Assembly: GCF_000007345.1 (NCBI RefSeq)
Contig: NC_003552.1
Location: forward strand, 3,348,001-3,412,000
Direction of reading: 5' to 3'
Source of the DNA: Methanosarcina acetivorans C2A
GTDB lineage: Archaea; Halobacteriota; Methanosarcinia; Methanosarcinales; Methanosarcinaceae
DNA: 64,000 bases
Each line of letters starts with the position of its first letter. Position 1 is the stretch's first letter. The notes beneath the pieces are model-generated. The model was not told where the DNA came from and ran no database searches. It saw nothing but the letters and a program-made list of their open reading frames with translations. The position numbers were made by a program, and so were the translations under genes. Positions 19,970 to 29,394 of the stretch are shown here, in pieces.

Positions 19970-20326
19970 AAAGGATGTAATACTGGAAAACTACATCAAC
20001 ATTACTGCTCATTAGCAATATGGGGGAAAAAGAAAGAAAAAAGAACACAGGAAACTACTTACTTTTTCAGCATCCAGTTATTGCTTTCCGGATAGGCTCT
20101 ATGTTAGGCCGGCATTATTTGTAATTATTTTCATTTCAACTATCAGTTACTGATTGTGTTTTTCATTTTTGTTTGAATTGGCAGTTGTGTTTTTGACAAC
20201 TCTAAATTATCGTCATATTTCGAGTATCCAGCCAATAACAGGTTAAAATTCAAAGGAAAGAGTAAAAATTATTGAAAAACGGTCAGTAATAATATTTTTT
20301 TAATGAGGGGCGGTGAGGGTAAATAA
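19970..20326. other. Divergent intergenic region
   Basis: AT-rich control region between two divergent propeller genes. A purine-rich stretch with GGGGCGGTGAGGG just before 20327 gives the ribosome site of the plus-strand gene. Nothing else was recognised. Confidence 0.35.
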
Positions 20327-23056
20327 ATGGCAAATAAGGAAAGGTTGCATCCAATACCTTTAGTGTTGATAGCATTATTTTTCTTATTTTTGGTTTCAAA
20401 CTCGGCTGTAACGTTAGCTGCCCAGGAAATCAGGCTCTCAGAGGATATTGGAGTGAATGGAGAGACTTCTATTTACGGTGATAAAGTGGTGTGGTCATAT
20501 TGGGACAAAATTCATCTTTATGACTTAAAAACCGGAAATGATACTATAATTACTACGCCTGAACATTATTATGCATCACATCCTGCTATCTATGATAATA
20601 AAATTGTATTCTGTATTTGTAATTATAATGAGAACCCAGTTAGGTACAGACTTTACGTGTATGATATACTTAATTCTACAAGTTCGCTAATCGCAGAGAA
20701 TTTGTCCCATTGTGTTCCTGATATTTACGGTGATAGAATTGTGTGGGCTGAGGAGCGCAACTACAAGACCGGTGTCTATATGTACAACATTTCCACTCAG
20801 ATGAAAACTCAGATAACCACAAGCGGATCTGCAAGTAACCCTTCGATATATGAAAACAAAATAGTATGGGTGGGTTACGGGGACAATGGAACTATTACAG
20901 ATAGAAATAACAATTCCATTAGCATAGATAGTATTTGCATTTATGACCTTTCCACTAAGAAGGAAACTATGATCAGCACTGGCGGAAGAGCATATGCTCC
21001 CGTGATCTACGGTGACAGGATAGTATGGCAGGATAGTCGCAATTCAGACTTTACTAAGGGAAGAGGAGATGTCTACATGTATAACCTCTCAACTGAGAAA
21101 GAAAGCCGGATCTCTTACAGTGGGCAGTCCTCGTTAGGTTCGTCTCCAGCTATCTATGGTGATAGGATAGTGTGGCAGGACCACCGCAACGGAAAATACA
21201 ATATTTACATGTACAATCTTTCAACTCAGAAGGAGACTCAGATTACCACCAGTGGAAGTGCAATGGGACCTGATATCTACGGAGATAGGATAGTGTATAG
21301 GGATAATCGTCAAAGATTGCCCCCTGGTGATGGTTATTTTAGTGATGTCTATGTGTATGATCTCACTGCTGGACCCATAGAACCACAAGCTGGGTTTGCA
21401 TCCAATGTGACTTCCGGGATAGCACCTCTAACGGTATTATTCACCGATACTAGCACTGGTGGAGTTCCAACTTCCTGGCATTGGGACACTGGTGACGGTA
21501 TTTGCTCAACACATGCCATGAATGCAACACATACGTTTACAAAGCCAGGGGTGTATAACGTTACTTTAACAGTTGAAAATGAAGCAGGCAATAGTGCGGT
21601 AACGAAACCGAATTATATTACTGTAACTCCCCCACAACCACCAGTGGCAGATTTTTATGCTAATGTAACCTCTGGAAAAGCACCTCTAATGGTGTCTTTC
21701 TATGGTAGAATTATTGGCAAAGCTACAAGTAAAGGCGACGAACCTATTTCCTGGTATTGGGATTTTGGCGAAGGCATTTATTCAAAACACACCACGAATG
21801 CAATCCACACATTTACAAAACCAGGTATTTACACAGTAAATCTTACCGTAGGAAATTTTGTGGGTAATAGTACAGCGACAAAGCCAAATTACATAGTCGT
21901 TATCGATCCAAAAGCTCCCGATGCAAATTTTAGTAGTAATATTATCGAGGGTTATCTTCCCCTGACAGTACAGTTTAATGACACTTCTCAAAATGCAACG
22001 TCAAGGGTATGGGACTTCGACAATAATGGAAAAACAGACTCAACCGATGTAAATCCTGCTTATACATTTACAACACCAGGAATCCATACTGTTAACCTGA
22101 CAGTAAGAAATGCTTACGGCACTACCTCAAAAACTGATACAATAATTGTACTTACAGAAAATGAGATCCGGATTACAACCAGCGAATTAGCATCCTATCC
22201 TGATATCTATGGTAATAGAATAGTATGGCAAGACCTTCGCAACGGAAACTACGATATCTACATGTACGATCTTTCCACTTCCAGGGAAACCAGGATTACT
22301 GCTAATGAATCAAATCAGACATATCCTTCACTCTACTGTGATAGAATAGTATGGCAAGATGATCGTAATGGACAGTATGATATCTATATGTACAATATAT
22401 CTACTTCCAAAGAAACTCAAATAAGCACTAGCGGGCGCGCTCAGAGACCTAAAATATATGGTGACAGGATAATGTGGATGGATTATCGAACTAGAAATGA
22501 AGGTATTTACGTGCACGACCTATCCACTTCTAAGGAAACTCGGATAATTTCAAAAGGAATACCTCAATATATTAATATGCAAGGTAACTTGATAGTCTGG
22601 CATGATCTTCGATACATAAGTCCGGATATTTACATGTACGATCTCTCCACTTCCAAGGAAACTCAAATAACCTCCAATGGAGAAGCAACATTTCCTAACG
22701 TCTATGGTAACAGGATAGTGTGGCAAGAGTGGAGAGAAGATGTCACCACCGATATCTACATGTACGATTTATCCACTTCCAAGAAGACTCAGATTACTAC
22801 CAATAAATCAAGTCAATACTATCCTGCTATTTATGGTAATAAGATAGTGTGGCGGCAAGGGTATGATATCTACATGTACGATCTCTCCACTCAGAAGGAG
22901 ACTCGAGTCACTGCCAGTGGAAGTGCAACGGAACCTGATATCTACGGAGACAGGATTGTATATAGGAAGTATAGTCATCATAGATTACCCCTTGATGGTG
23001 TTTTTTTTAGTGATATCTATATGTATGATCTCACTGCTAGACCCATAGAGCCATAA
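20327..23056 (+). CDS. Large secreted beta-propeller/PKD surface protein, 3' end lost to a stop
   Basis: A 909-aa protein with a signal peptide (about residues 1-31) and a first TolB-like propeller (about 32-345). Three PKD domains follow (about 352-432, 438-525 and 530-608; signature WxxGDG/WDFGEG...HTFTKPGxYxVxLTV), then a second propeller (about 612-900). Blades follow the pattern DIYGDRIVWQDxRNGxYDIYMYDLSTxKETQIT. The second propeller ends DLTARPIEP-stop, where the first continues GPIEPQAGF into PKD1. The stop is CAA changed to TAA at 23054-23056, and PKD coding sequence continues after it. The surviving protein still exports two full propellers. Likely roles are envelope structure or adhesion. 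Confidence 0.82.
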   Translation: MANKERLHPIPLVLIALFFLFLVSNSAVTLAAQEIRLSEDIGVNGETSIYGDKVVWSYWDKIHLYDLKTGNDTIITTPEHYYASHPAIYDNKIVFCICNYNENPVRYRLYVYDILNSTSSLIAENLSHCVPDIYGDRIVWAEERNYKTGVYMYNISTQMKTQITTSGSASNPSIYENKIVWVGYGDNGTITDRNNNSISIDSICIYDLSTKKETMISTGGRAYAPVIYGDRIVWQDSRNSDFTKGRGDVYMYNLSTEKESRISYSGQSSLGSSPAIYGDRIVWQDHRNGKYNIYMYNLSTQKETQITTSGSAMGPDIYGDRIVYRDNRQRLPPGDGYFSDVYVYDLTAGPIEPQAGFASNVTSGIAPLTVLFTDTSTGGVPTSWHWDTGDGICSTHAMNATHTFTKPGVYNVTLTVENEAGNSAVTKPNYITVTPPQPPVADFYANVTSGKAPLMVSFYGRIIGKATSKGDEPISWYWDFGEGIYSKHTTNAIHTFTKPGIYTVNLTVGNFVGNSTATKPNYIVVIDPKAPDANFSSNIIEGYLPLTVQFNDTSQNATSRVWDFDNNGKTDSTDVNPAYTFTTPGIHTVNLTVRNAYGTTSKTDTIIVLTENEIRITTSELASYPDIYGNRIVWQDLRNGNYDIYMYDLSTSRETRITANESNQTYPSLYCDRIVWQDDRNGQYDIYMYNISTSKETQISTSGRAQRPKIYGDRIMWMDYRTRNEGIYVHDLSTSKETRIISKGIPQYINMQGNLIVWHDLRYISPDIYMYDLSTSKETQITSNGEATFPNVYGNRIVWQEWREDVTTDIYMYDLSTSKKTQITTNKSSQYYPAIYGNKIVWRQGYDIYMYDLSTQKETRVTASGSATEPDIYGDRIVYRKYSHHRLPLDGVFFSDIYMYDLTARPIEP

Positions 23057-23490
23057 GCTGGATTTACATCCAATGTAACTCTGGAACAACACCTCTAACG
23101 GTGTTATTTGCTGCTACAAGTAAAGGCAGAGCTACAGGTGAAGTCGAAGCACCTACATCCTGGTATTGGGATTTTGGCGATGGTATCAATTCAAAGGATG
23201 CCATGAATACGACCCACACGTTTACGAAACCAGGAAATTATACAGTAGGTCTAACTGTAGAAAATGCCGCAGGGAACAGTACAGCGATAAAGCCGGGTTA
23301 CATAGTTGTTACCGATCCAAGCACTCCGGTTGCAAACTTCAGTAGCAATGTTACAGAGGGTTGTATCCTTTGACAGTATAGTCTTATGATCTTTCCCAGA
23401 AAGCAGCTTCAAGGTACAGATGATGCTATTCGGATCCTGGAGAAACACATTCATAAGACTGATTATAAGATGGGAAATAAAATTGAGAAT
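23057..23490 (+). pseudogene. Decaying PKD-domain tail of the preceding gene
   Basis: Directly after the stop the sequence still encodes AGFTSNVT. Then one base is missing near 23077 and the reading moves to another frame. That frame gives a nearly complete PKD domain (TSWYWDFGDG...THTFTKPGNYTVGLTV, 23155-23320). A second PKD begins (NFSSNVTEG) but is broken by further frame changes and stops. The gene once carried at least two more PKD domains. Confidence 0.75.
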
Positions 23491-23563
23491 TAGCTTGCTA
23501 TGCTTCATTTTGCATGCGCATGGATAGCACTAAGAGCAGCAGGACTTTTCGAATAGGCGTTTA

Positions 23564-24097
23564 TTATGCGAAGCTGGATAAGGCAGTTAGTATCCAGACA
23601 AACACGGCCGGTAGGAAAAAGCTCAGACATATAATTATCATGGATTTGTGCATACTCACAGTATGCACAATCATGCCATCTACAATAAGGAGATACAGCT
23701 CGTAAATTAAAGCGACCGGGGTGATAAAAGGAACCGCTGAAAATATCAATGCAGCACTCGCATATAACGATAGCCTTAAAGTGCCTTCTAAATTTCCCGT
23801 TCCTCCCATTGCCTTATAAAGAAAATTGGCTACTAGAGCCTGGAGGATAAAAGAAGTGAATATTGCAAGAAGGACTGCTCCCAAAAGCGCGGAAAGAACG
23901 CCTAAATCCGAATAGCTGGATTCGGAACCGTATATTGTTAATATGCTGAAGGAGGCAAGTACAGATAAAAGCCAGGAAATGACGTAGTTGATTGCTGCAA
24001 AAGTTAGTGGCTCGGCATATCCTCCGGCCGATGGCATTTTCCAGTAAAATTCAGCTGGTTTAAGTACAACCTCTTTCCAGGTTTTGATGTACTCCAT
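23564..24097 (-). CDS. Yip1-domain membrane protein
   Basis: A 177-aa protein with four to five membrane segments and an N-terminal WKEVVLKPAEFYWKMP leader, the pattern of prokaryotic Yip1-domain proteins (KPxxFFxxM then multiple TMs). The central cytoplasmic turn YKAMGGTGNLEGTLRLSLYAS is typical. The role of archaeal members is unknown; they are thought to act in membrane organisation. The 3' end approaches the decayed PKD tail. Confidence 0.75.
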   Translation of the reverse strand: MEYIKTWKEVVLKPAEFYWKMPSAGGYAEPLTFAAINYVISWLLSVLASFSILTIYGSESSYSDLGVLSALLGAVLLAIFTSFILQALVANFLYKAMGGTGNLEGTLRLSLYASAALIFSAVPFITPVALIYELYLLIVDGMIVHTVSMHKSMIIICLSFFLPAVFVWILTALSSFA

Positions 24098-24334
24098 AAC
24101 AATTCTACTGTGAAATATGTATAAGTTTAATATAAAGTTATCACAAAATTAACCAAGTTCTGTCAAATATATAATCGGATACAAAGTTACACTGGTATGC
24201 TTACTAAGCCTCTTTTTCTCATCTCGTTGATGCGTAGGTCTCACTGTAAAAACCTATGGCCTCACAACTCTCCGCGGGTATATAAACGGGGAGGAAATGG
24301 GAACAAGTCAGGTTTTTTGATTTTACTCTGAAGT

Positions 24335-24616
24335 TCACCTTGATCCTTTCAATATGGAAAGCCGGTCTTGAATTGATTTTTGATGTTCCTCTTCACTCGA
24401 GGAAGGATCCTTTAAAGAAACCCAGATTTCGCAGGGAATTTGCGAACAATCGCCGCAATTTTGATAACCTTTTTCCTTAACGCAAGCGTAAACAGGGCAA
24501 ACATCAGCGCCAATATACTGAGTCCAGTAAACCTTGCCTTCAAGTGCATCACAACCGGCACATTCGTCATTCAGATGAGGACATCCTCCACAATTTGCTC
24601 CACATACACAAATCAT
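24335..24616 (-). CDS. Cys-rich DUF3795-like protein
   Basis: A 93-aa protein with ten cysteines in the DUF3795 arrangement: CGANCGGCPHL...CAGC...CPVYACVKEKGYQNCGDC...PCEIW. Such proteins probably bind zinc or an Fe-S cluster; no activity is established. A perfect GGAGGT site lies 5 bases before the ATG, which fixes the start. It is monocistronic. Confidence 0.8.
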   Translation of the reverse strand: MICVCGANCGGCPHLNDECAGCDALEGKVYWTQYIGADVCPVYACVKEKGYQNCGDCSQIPCEIWVSLKDPSSSEEEHQKSIQDRLSILKGSR

Positions 24617-25556
24617 CTTATACCTCCTTAATAAACTTCAGTATATTATATGCAAATTTCGGCAGTTAAGGCGAGTAAATGATTATGTTATTCAAAATGT
24701 TGAGCACATTTAAAAAACCCTTTGAATATCATTACTGTTTTATTCACCTTTAGAGATTTGAATGCGAAAAAATACATAGCCATATTAAGAATACAGTTAA
24801 ATTCGACATAAGAAGAGTAAGAGGGTAGAGCAAGAAAATGTGTTCACTCCCTAACTTCGGCAGATCAACTTTTGGTGCTTACAGAAATACAAAATAGAGT
24901 TCGAAATAGAAACTCATTTGGATGATATTTTTAATGAAAAAATTGTCAAATTAGATCAGAGATATTAAGACCTAATTTGAGACCTTCTTCAGGTGACATT
25001 TTTCTCGTTAGTAGTTGTATATATATTTATTATACCATATAATATGTGAATATGTGAATATATGAAAATTAATGAAATTTACCTGGAATCATCATTGAAT
25101 ATTATTGAGATATTTAATATATTCGCAAATATATTAACCAATTATCTTTTCGAAGTAATTAAGTTTGAGGCACATAACTTAATTCTTATTCTAAATTTTT
25201 ATAAAATTGTAGGTACACACATATATATACATATAATTAATATTTATTGACTTTGGATTCTTGTTCTACATTGAGTATAATATACTGGATAATTTTCTTC
25301 TTTTAAAAATTAAGTTTACTACCTCGTAACTCAAATATTGTTGTTTTATCCCTCTATTTCTTTAGTGTATGTAAAAAATATTTACTGTGTTGGCTATAAA
25401 TAGAGGGATATATGTATAAATTAATTCTAAATAGTAGAGTATTATAAGAATCATTTAATAGTATGTATCATATGTTTTACAGAGAGTATGTTTACAAATA
25501 ATGTAGGTTTTGCAGAAAGGATATTAATAAATAATGTAGCGGTGGTGCAATAAGGA
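24617..25556. other. Very AT-rich 940-bp upstream region of the tubulin-like operon
   Basis: No supported gene is seen; a short frame near 25062-25250 has only AT-driven composition. A TATA-like box (GCTATAAATAG, ~25391-25401) precedes the operon by ~155 bases, so a long leader is possible. The composition is clearly more AT-rich than the core genes at either side. Confidence 0.4.
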
Positions 25557-26291
25557 ATGAAATTATCCAAGGGCGTAAACTTCTTATTTTTGTCAATGTT
25601 CTTACTTTTATTTCTTGGAAGTACGGCATCAGCAACAAACATTGAGATCAGTGGTCAAACACAAAGCCAAGTTTTAGAGGGTCAGGTAATAAATTACACA
25701 TTAACAGTAAGCAATATTCCATCAGCTGCAGATTACATCTCTTTTGACACTGATCTGGTTAAAACTGGTAATTTCCATTTATATAATTTCACAAATTTGA
25801 ACATTACAAGTGATAATAACAAATTTGATCTTCCAGTTAATGAAAGCACAAAATCGATTATTGTTAATATTCATGGGCAAATCCCGCAAATAACCGAAAA
25901 GACACAGTATGGCAGAGTAACACTCATAACATATAAGCAAAGTACGGGTTATGCTTATGATAGGATAACACTCACAAATAGTAATGGAGATCTGATCGAA
26001 AGCGTGGAAACACGCCCCTTCGAAATCTCAAACCCGGAAGTTGAATCATTCCGAGAACAGATGAATAAAATAGATGATCCTTTTTTCAAGAACTATCTGC
26101 AGGACCTTCATGATAAAGGGCTTGTTACAGAATCAAAAACACTTGCTGACCATCTGACTGAAAATGATAAATGGCCTTCATACTGGTGGCTTATCCTGGG
26201 CGCAATTATAGGTCTTATAATCGGTGTTATAATCGGTGTTAGAATTAAAAATGGAAGTGAAGAGGAGGTCTTGAATGACGGAAGCTTTTAA
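25557..26291 (+). CDS. Anchored exoplasmic protein, first gene of the tubulin-like operon
   Basis: A 244-aa protein of unrecognised family. It has a signal peptide (about residues 1-26, core FLFLSMFLLLFLGSTASA). A beta-rich ectodomain (about 27-160) follows, of the type seen in Ig-like/CARDB surface modules (QVLEGQVINYTLTVSNIPSAA). A helical region comes next, then one C-terminal membrane segment (about 207-229, LILGAIIGLIIGVIIGV) and a short acidic cytosolic tail. The topology places the domain outside the cell. The next gene overlaps it by 17 bases, so the two are co-translated and the protein is probably part of the same machine, perhaps a sensor or receptor. Confidence 0.75.
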   Translation: MKLSKGVNFLFLSMFLLLFLGSTASATNIEISGQTQSQVLEGQVINYTLTVSNIPSAADYISFDTDLVKTGNFHLYNFTNLNITSDNNKFDLPVNESTKSIIVNIHGQIPQITEKTQYGRVTLITYKQSTGYAYDRITLTNSNGDLIESVETRPFEISNPEVESFREQMNKIDDPFFKNYLQDLHDKGLVTESKTLADHLTENDKWPSYWWLILGAIIGLIIGVIIGVRIKNGSEEEVLNDGSF

Positions 26292-29200
26292 GTGTCCCAC
26301 AGACCTAACAATTTTGGGTCTTGGAGGATGTGGAAAAAAACTTGCTCGTGAAATATGCAGTTATGATTGGTTACTTCACGAATACTCCAAGGGTATGAAC
26401 AGGCTTCGGATTTTCACTATGGATACGGATGCCAGTGAGCGTTTTCAGGATAAAAAATTGGAAACAGATATTATGGAGAAAGTAAATAAGTTGAATGGAA
26501 CAGGAAACATCCTGTTTCAGTCCTACTTTCTACCATACCTTGCAAGTGTTGAACATGTAGCCGATTTAACCAGTTCTAAAGTTTTAGCAAGCATAAAAGA
26601 TTCCCAATCTGTTACTGCAAATACGTGGTGGTTGCACGATCCCGAAAATGGAATTACTTTCAAGGATCTGAAAAATATTGATCCTTACCTCAAGGATGAT
26701 TTCGGGGGTGGTGTTCATCGCAGAAGAGCTATTTCGAAAGCTATTCTATATAAAGTTTTGAATGAAGGGCAATCGAATGGGTTTCCGTCATTTTCATCTC
26801 CAGGAGATGTAGCCATGATAGTAGGGATAGGGGGAGGTAGTGGCTCTGGAATGTTCATAGACCTTGCAAGATATATAAAAAAAGGACGGGATAATAAAAT
26901 CTATCTATTTGCAGTGCTTCCGACAACAAAAGAAGGAGTAAAAGAACAGCTTAATGCTGCCATTTCTATTACTGAGCTTGAATACTTAAATGTGCTTCAA
27001 GAGGAGGGACTTTTCGATCATGTAATTTTTACATCCCTGGGCCCTACGGAATATGCCAATGGGCAGCAGGAGTTAAAAGAAGTACGTGACTTTGATTCAG
27101 TCTTCCCGCAGATTCTTCTGAACTTCTTTTATATAGAGAAAGGTGATCTCCAAGTCAGTGATACCAGAAAATTCTATTCATCTTTTATTTTTGCCGATTC
27201 GCATATAATCGAATATCCCGTGGAAGAACTTAGGAAATTAAAGAAGCAGTACAGCCAGATTGTTGATGAATTGGGAGAGATCGTTACTGCCAGGAAAGCT
27301 GTAAATGAGGAAATAGAAAAACTCCTTAGTAGTTTTAATATCAGTGGAGAGTCCATTCCAACTGAGGAAGTATTTGAGGTCATGAAAAAGGAGTATAAAA
27401 ACATTGAAATGGTATGGACAAACAACATCGCAGAACTGCTTAACTATCACAGTGTGGTAAAAATAAAGGACTTCATTCAATATAATGTTTCGGATGTTCA
27501 ATTTGATCAGATCAAAACATATAATGACTTAACATCCTATATTTCACGAGTCAAGTATTGTACTCAAGGTGTCGAACAATATAAAATCAAAGATGAAATC
27601 GATAAAAAATTATCTACCTTGATTCCATCAGCTCTTGAGACTCTGGAAAATACTGCAAGTTTATTCAAACGGGTTTCATTTGTTGGGACTGAAGAGTGCA
27701 GGTCCGTAATGATTGATATCCTGAAGGGAAAACTGGAAATCTCTTCTCTTGTTGGATCGATGAAAGCCAGGAATCAGGAAATCCAAGCTCTGGACACGAA
27801 GCTAAAGGCGACTGAGCAGAAGATAGGTGAGTTGGATTCTCTATCCAGCAATGTTGAAGATAAAATTGAACAGATATTAAATGACATAGATAGTGACCTT
27901 GCATCCTATGTACAAATCACAAAGAATATCAAAGCCCTCCCGACTTTCGAAAAAGAATTGAAGAATAAATCAGATGACTATATAAATAAATTAAAAAGTG
28001 GAAAGGTTAAAGAGAAAAAGAAAGATAACTGGTATTTATCTGCTGGCAGAAAACAACTTAGGGAAGAAATTGATAATTATTCAAGTGAGATCAAACTTGA
28101 TTTTAATAGCTTAAATAAGTTTATGGATGCAGTTACTGATTATTATTATTATGATTATATGCTCGAAGAAATTGAAAAGTTCAGCGTAAAAACGTTTTTA
28201 ATGGGAAACAAACAGGCACTAAAAAGCAGGTATATTCAAGGAAAGGGAAAAGCAGAAGAATATATCAATTTAAATAAAAGGGATTGGGGAATTGTTATCG
28301 CTCCTCCCTTTGAAATAATTATACCTGATAATTTTTTGATTTTAGGACTCATGAAAAAGGCAGTTGAACTTATAGAACAAATCTATAACCCAATATACAG
28401 AGATCTAAATAATGACAGTCTTAACATTGAAAAACTGAAAGAAATATGCGAATCCGGTGACAGGGTAATAATTAGAAAGTCTTTGAGAGAATATCTAAGA
28501 GATCTTTACTTAAATGCTGCTGGTTACTTCAAAAAGAAGCAAGAGCTAAATAAATCCAAAGAAGATCTGGAAGTAGAACTCAGAGAAAAGAATCTTCTTT
28601 TAAATATGCTTGAAAATGTCGATGCCGCCAAGAACGAAACATTTTCAATCCGAAGAGATTACGGTCAGCATTATGATATATTCCACACACTATTTGAGAA
28701 CATCAATCAAAAAAGAGATGTTGAGACGACAAGTGGAATATACAAATCCAAACTTGGAAGTGTCAACCCCAAGATATTGTCTCTTGTGGAAGAAGGGTCT
28801 AATATGAGTAACCTTGACAAGGACGTAGACGGGACATCAGAACTTAATAAACTCATAAACCTCGCAAAATCCAAATATTACAACTTGTTTGAAAATAGAA
28901 ATCTTGGCGTAAATTCTTTAACGATTCCAATTACAGAGACCGAGAAGTGGAATTTTGATAAAGCTGCTGTAGTTGTATCATCTACTTCCAGCTATGTACG
29001 TTCTGAACTCATGAAAAGTACTATTGAGGAAGACATTATCTTTAAGAACATGTCTCTGAGAAGTCGCAACGATTCCCGTTGTACTGCTCATGAATATACA
29101 AGACCCTGGGAGATTGTTCTGACATTTTTTGCAGCATCAAGTTTTCTTGACAACATTTATCCACTGGTGGCCGGAGGAGGTTACTGGGAAATTTATGCAA

Positions 29201-29394
29201 AAAATAAGGAAAATATACTACATCATGTCCTGAAACTTCAGGATGGAAAATATATAACTCGAAACGCCCTCTTAAGCTCAAAAAACGCAGGAAGAATTGC
29301 ACAAAATATAGATCAAAAGGGGCTTAAGGAAATCAAAGACCTTTATGAAATAAAGTCATTAAAGGGGGCTTTGGGGCTTGAAAATAAGCAATAA
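26275..29394 (+). CDS. Large tubulin/FtsZ-like GTPase (Tubulin_2-like)
   Basis: A 1039-aa protein. The N-terminal ~350 residues show a tubulin/FtsZ nucleotide-binding fold. The first glycine loop is ILGLGGCGKKLA (residues 13-24). The hallmark T4 loop is VGIGGGSGSGMF (183-194), a serine version of the tubulin GGGTGSG signature, followed by the T5-like segment IYLFAVLPTTKEG. The rest is unlike FtsZ: coiled-coil stretches (about 500-580 and 755-795), a basic linker, and a globular C-terminal domain. Length and layout fit the poorly studied 'tubulin-like' family of bacteria and archaea. GAGGAGGT lies five bases before the ATG. It would polymerise or act as a GTP switch at the membrane with its neighbours. 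Confidence 0.85.
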   Translation: MTEAFKCPTDLTILGLGGCGKKLAREICSYDWLLHEYSKGMNRLRIFTMDTDASERFQDKKLETDIMEKVNKLNGTGNILFQSYFLPYLASVEHVADLTSSKVLASIKDSQSVTANTWWLHDPENGITFKDLKNIDPYLKDDFGGGVHRRRAISKAILYKVLNEGQSNGFPSFSSPGDVAMIVGIGGGSGSGMFIDLARYIKKGRDNKIYLFAVLPTTKEGVKEQLNAAISITELEYLNVLQEEGLFDHVIFTSLGPTEYANGQQELKEVRDFDSVFPQILLNFFYIEKGDLQVSDTRKFYSSFIFADSHIIEYPVEELRKLKKQYSQIVDELGEIVTARKAVNEEIEKLLSSFNISGESIPTEEVFEVMKKEYKNIEMVWTNNIAELLNYHSVVKIKDFIQYNVSDVQFDQIKTYNDLTSYISRVKYCTQGVEQYKIKDEIDKKLSTLIPSALETLENTASLFKRVSFVGTEECRSVMIDILKGKLEISSLVGSMKARNQEIQALDTKLKATEQKIGELDSLSSNVEDKIEQILNDIDSDLASYVQITKNIKALPTFEKELKNKSDDYINKLKSGKVKEKKKDNWYLSAGRKQLREEIDNYSSEIKLDFNSLNKFMDAVTDYYYYDYMLEEIEKFSVKTFLMGNKQALKSRYIQGKGKAEEYINLNKRDWGIVIAPPFEIIIPDNFLILGLMKKAVELIEQIYNPIYRDLNNDSLNIEKLKEICESGDRVIIRKSLREYLRDLYLNAAGYFKKKQELNKSKEDLEVELREKNLLLNMLENVDAAKNETFSIRRDYGQHYDIFHTLFENINQKRDVETTSGIYKSKLGSVNPKILSLVEEGSNMSNLDKDVDGTSELNKLINLAKSKYYNLFENRNLGVNSLTIPITETEKWNFDKAAVVVSSTSSYVRSELMKSTIEEDIIFKNMSLRSRNDSRCTAHEYTRPWEIVLTFFAASSFLDNIYPLVAGGGYWEIYAKNKENILHHVLKLQDGKYITRNALLSSKNAGRIAQNIDQKGLKEIKDLYEIKSLKGALGLENKQ

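Noticed and set aside
25062-25250. A 62-codon gene before the tubulin-like operon
   Set aside because: The Ile/Asn/Tyr-rich product follows from extreme AT content; no ribosome site.
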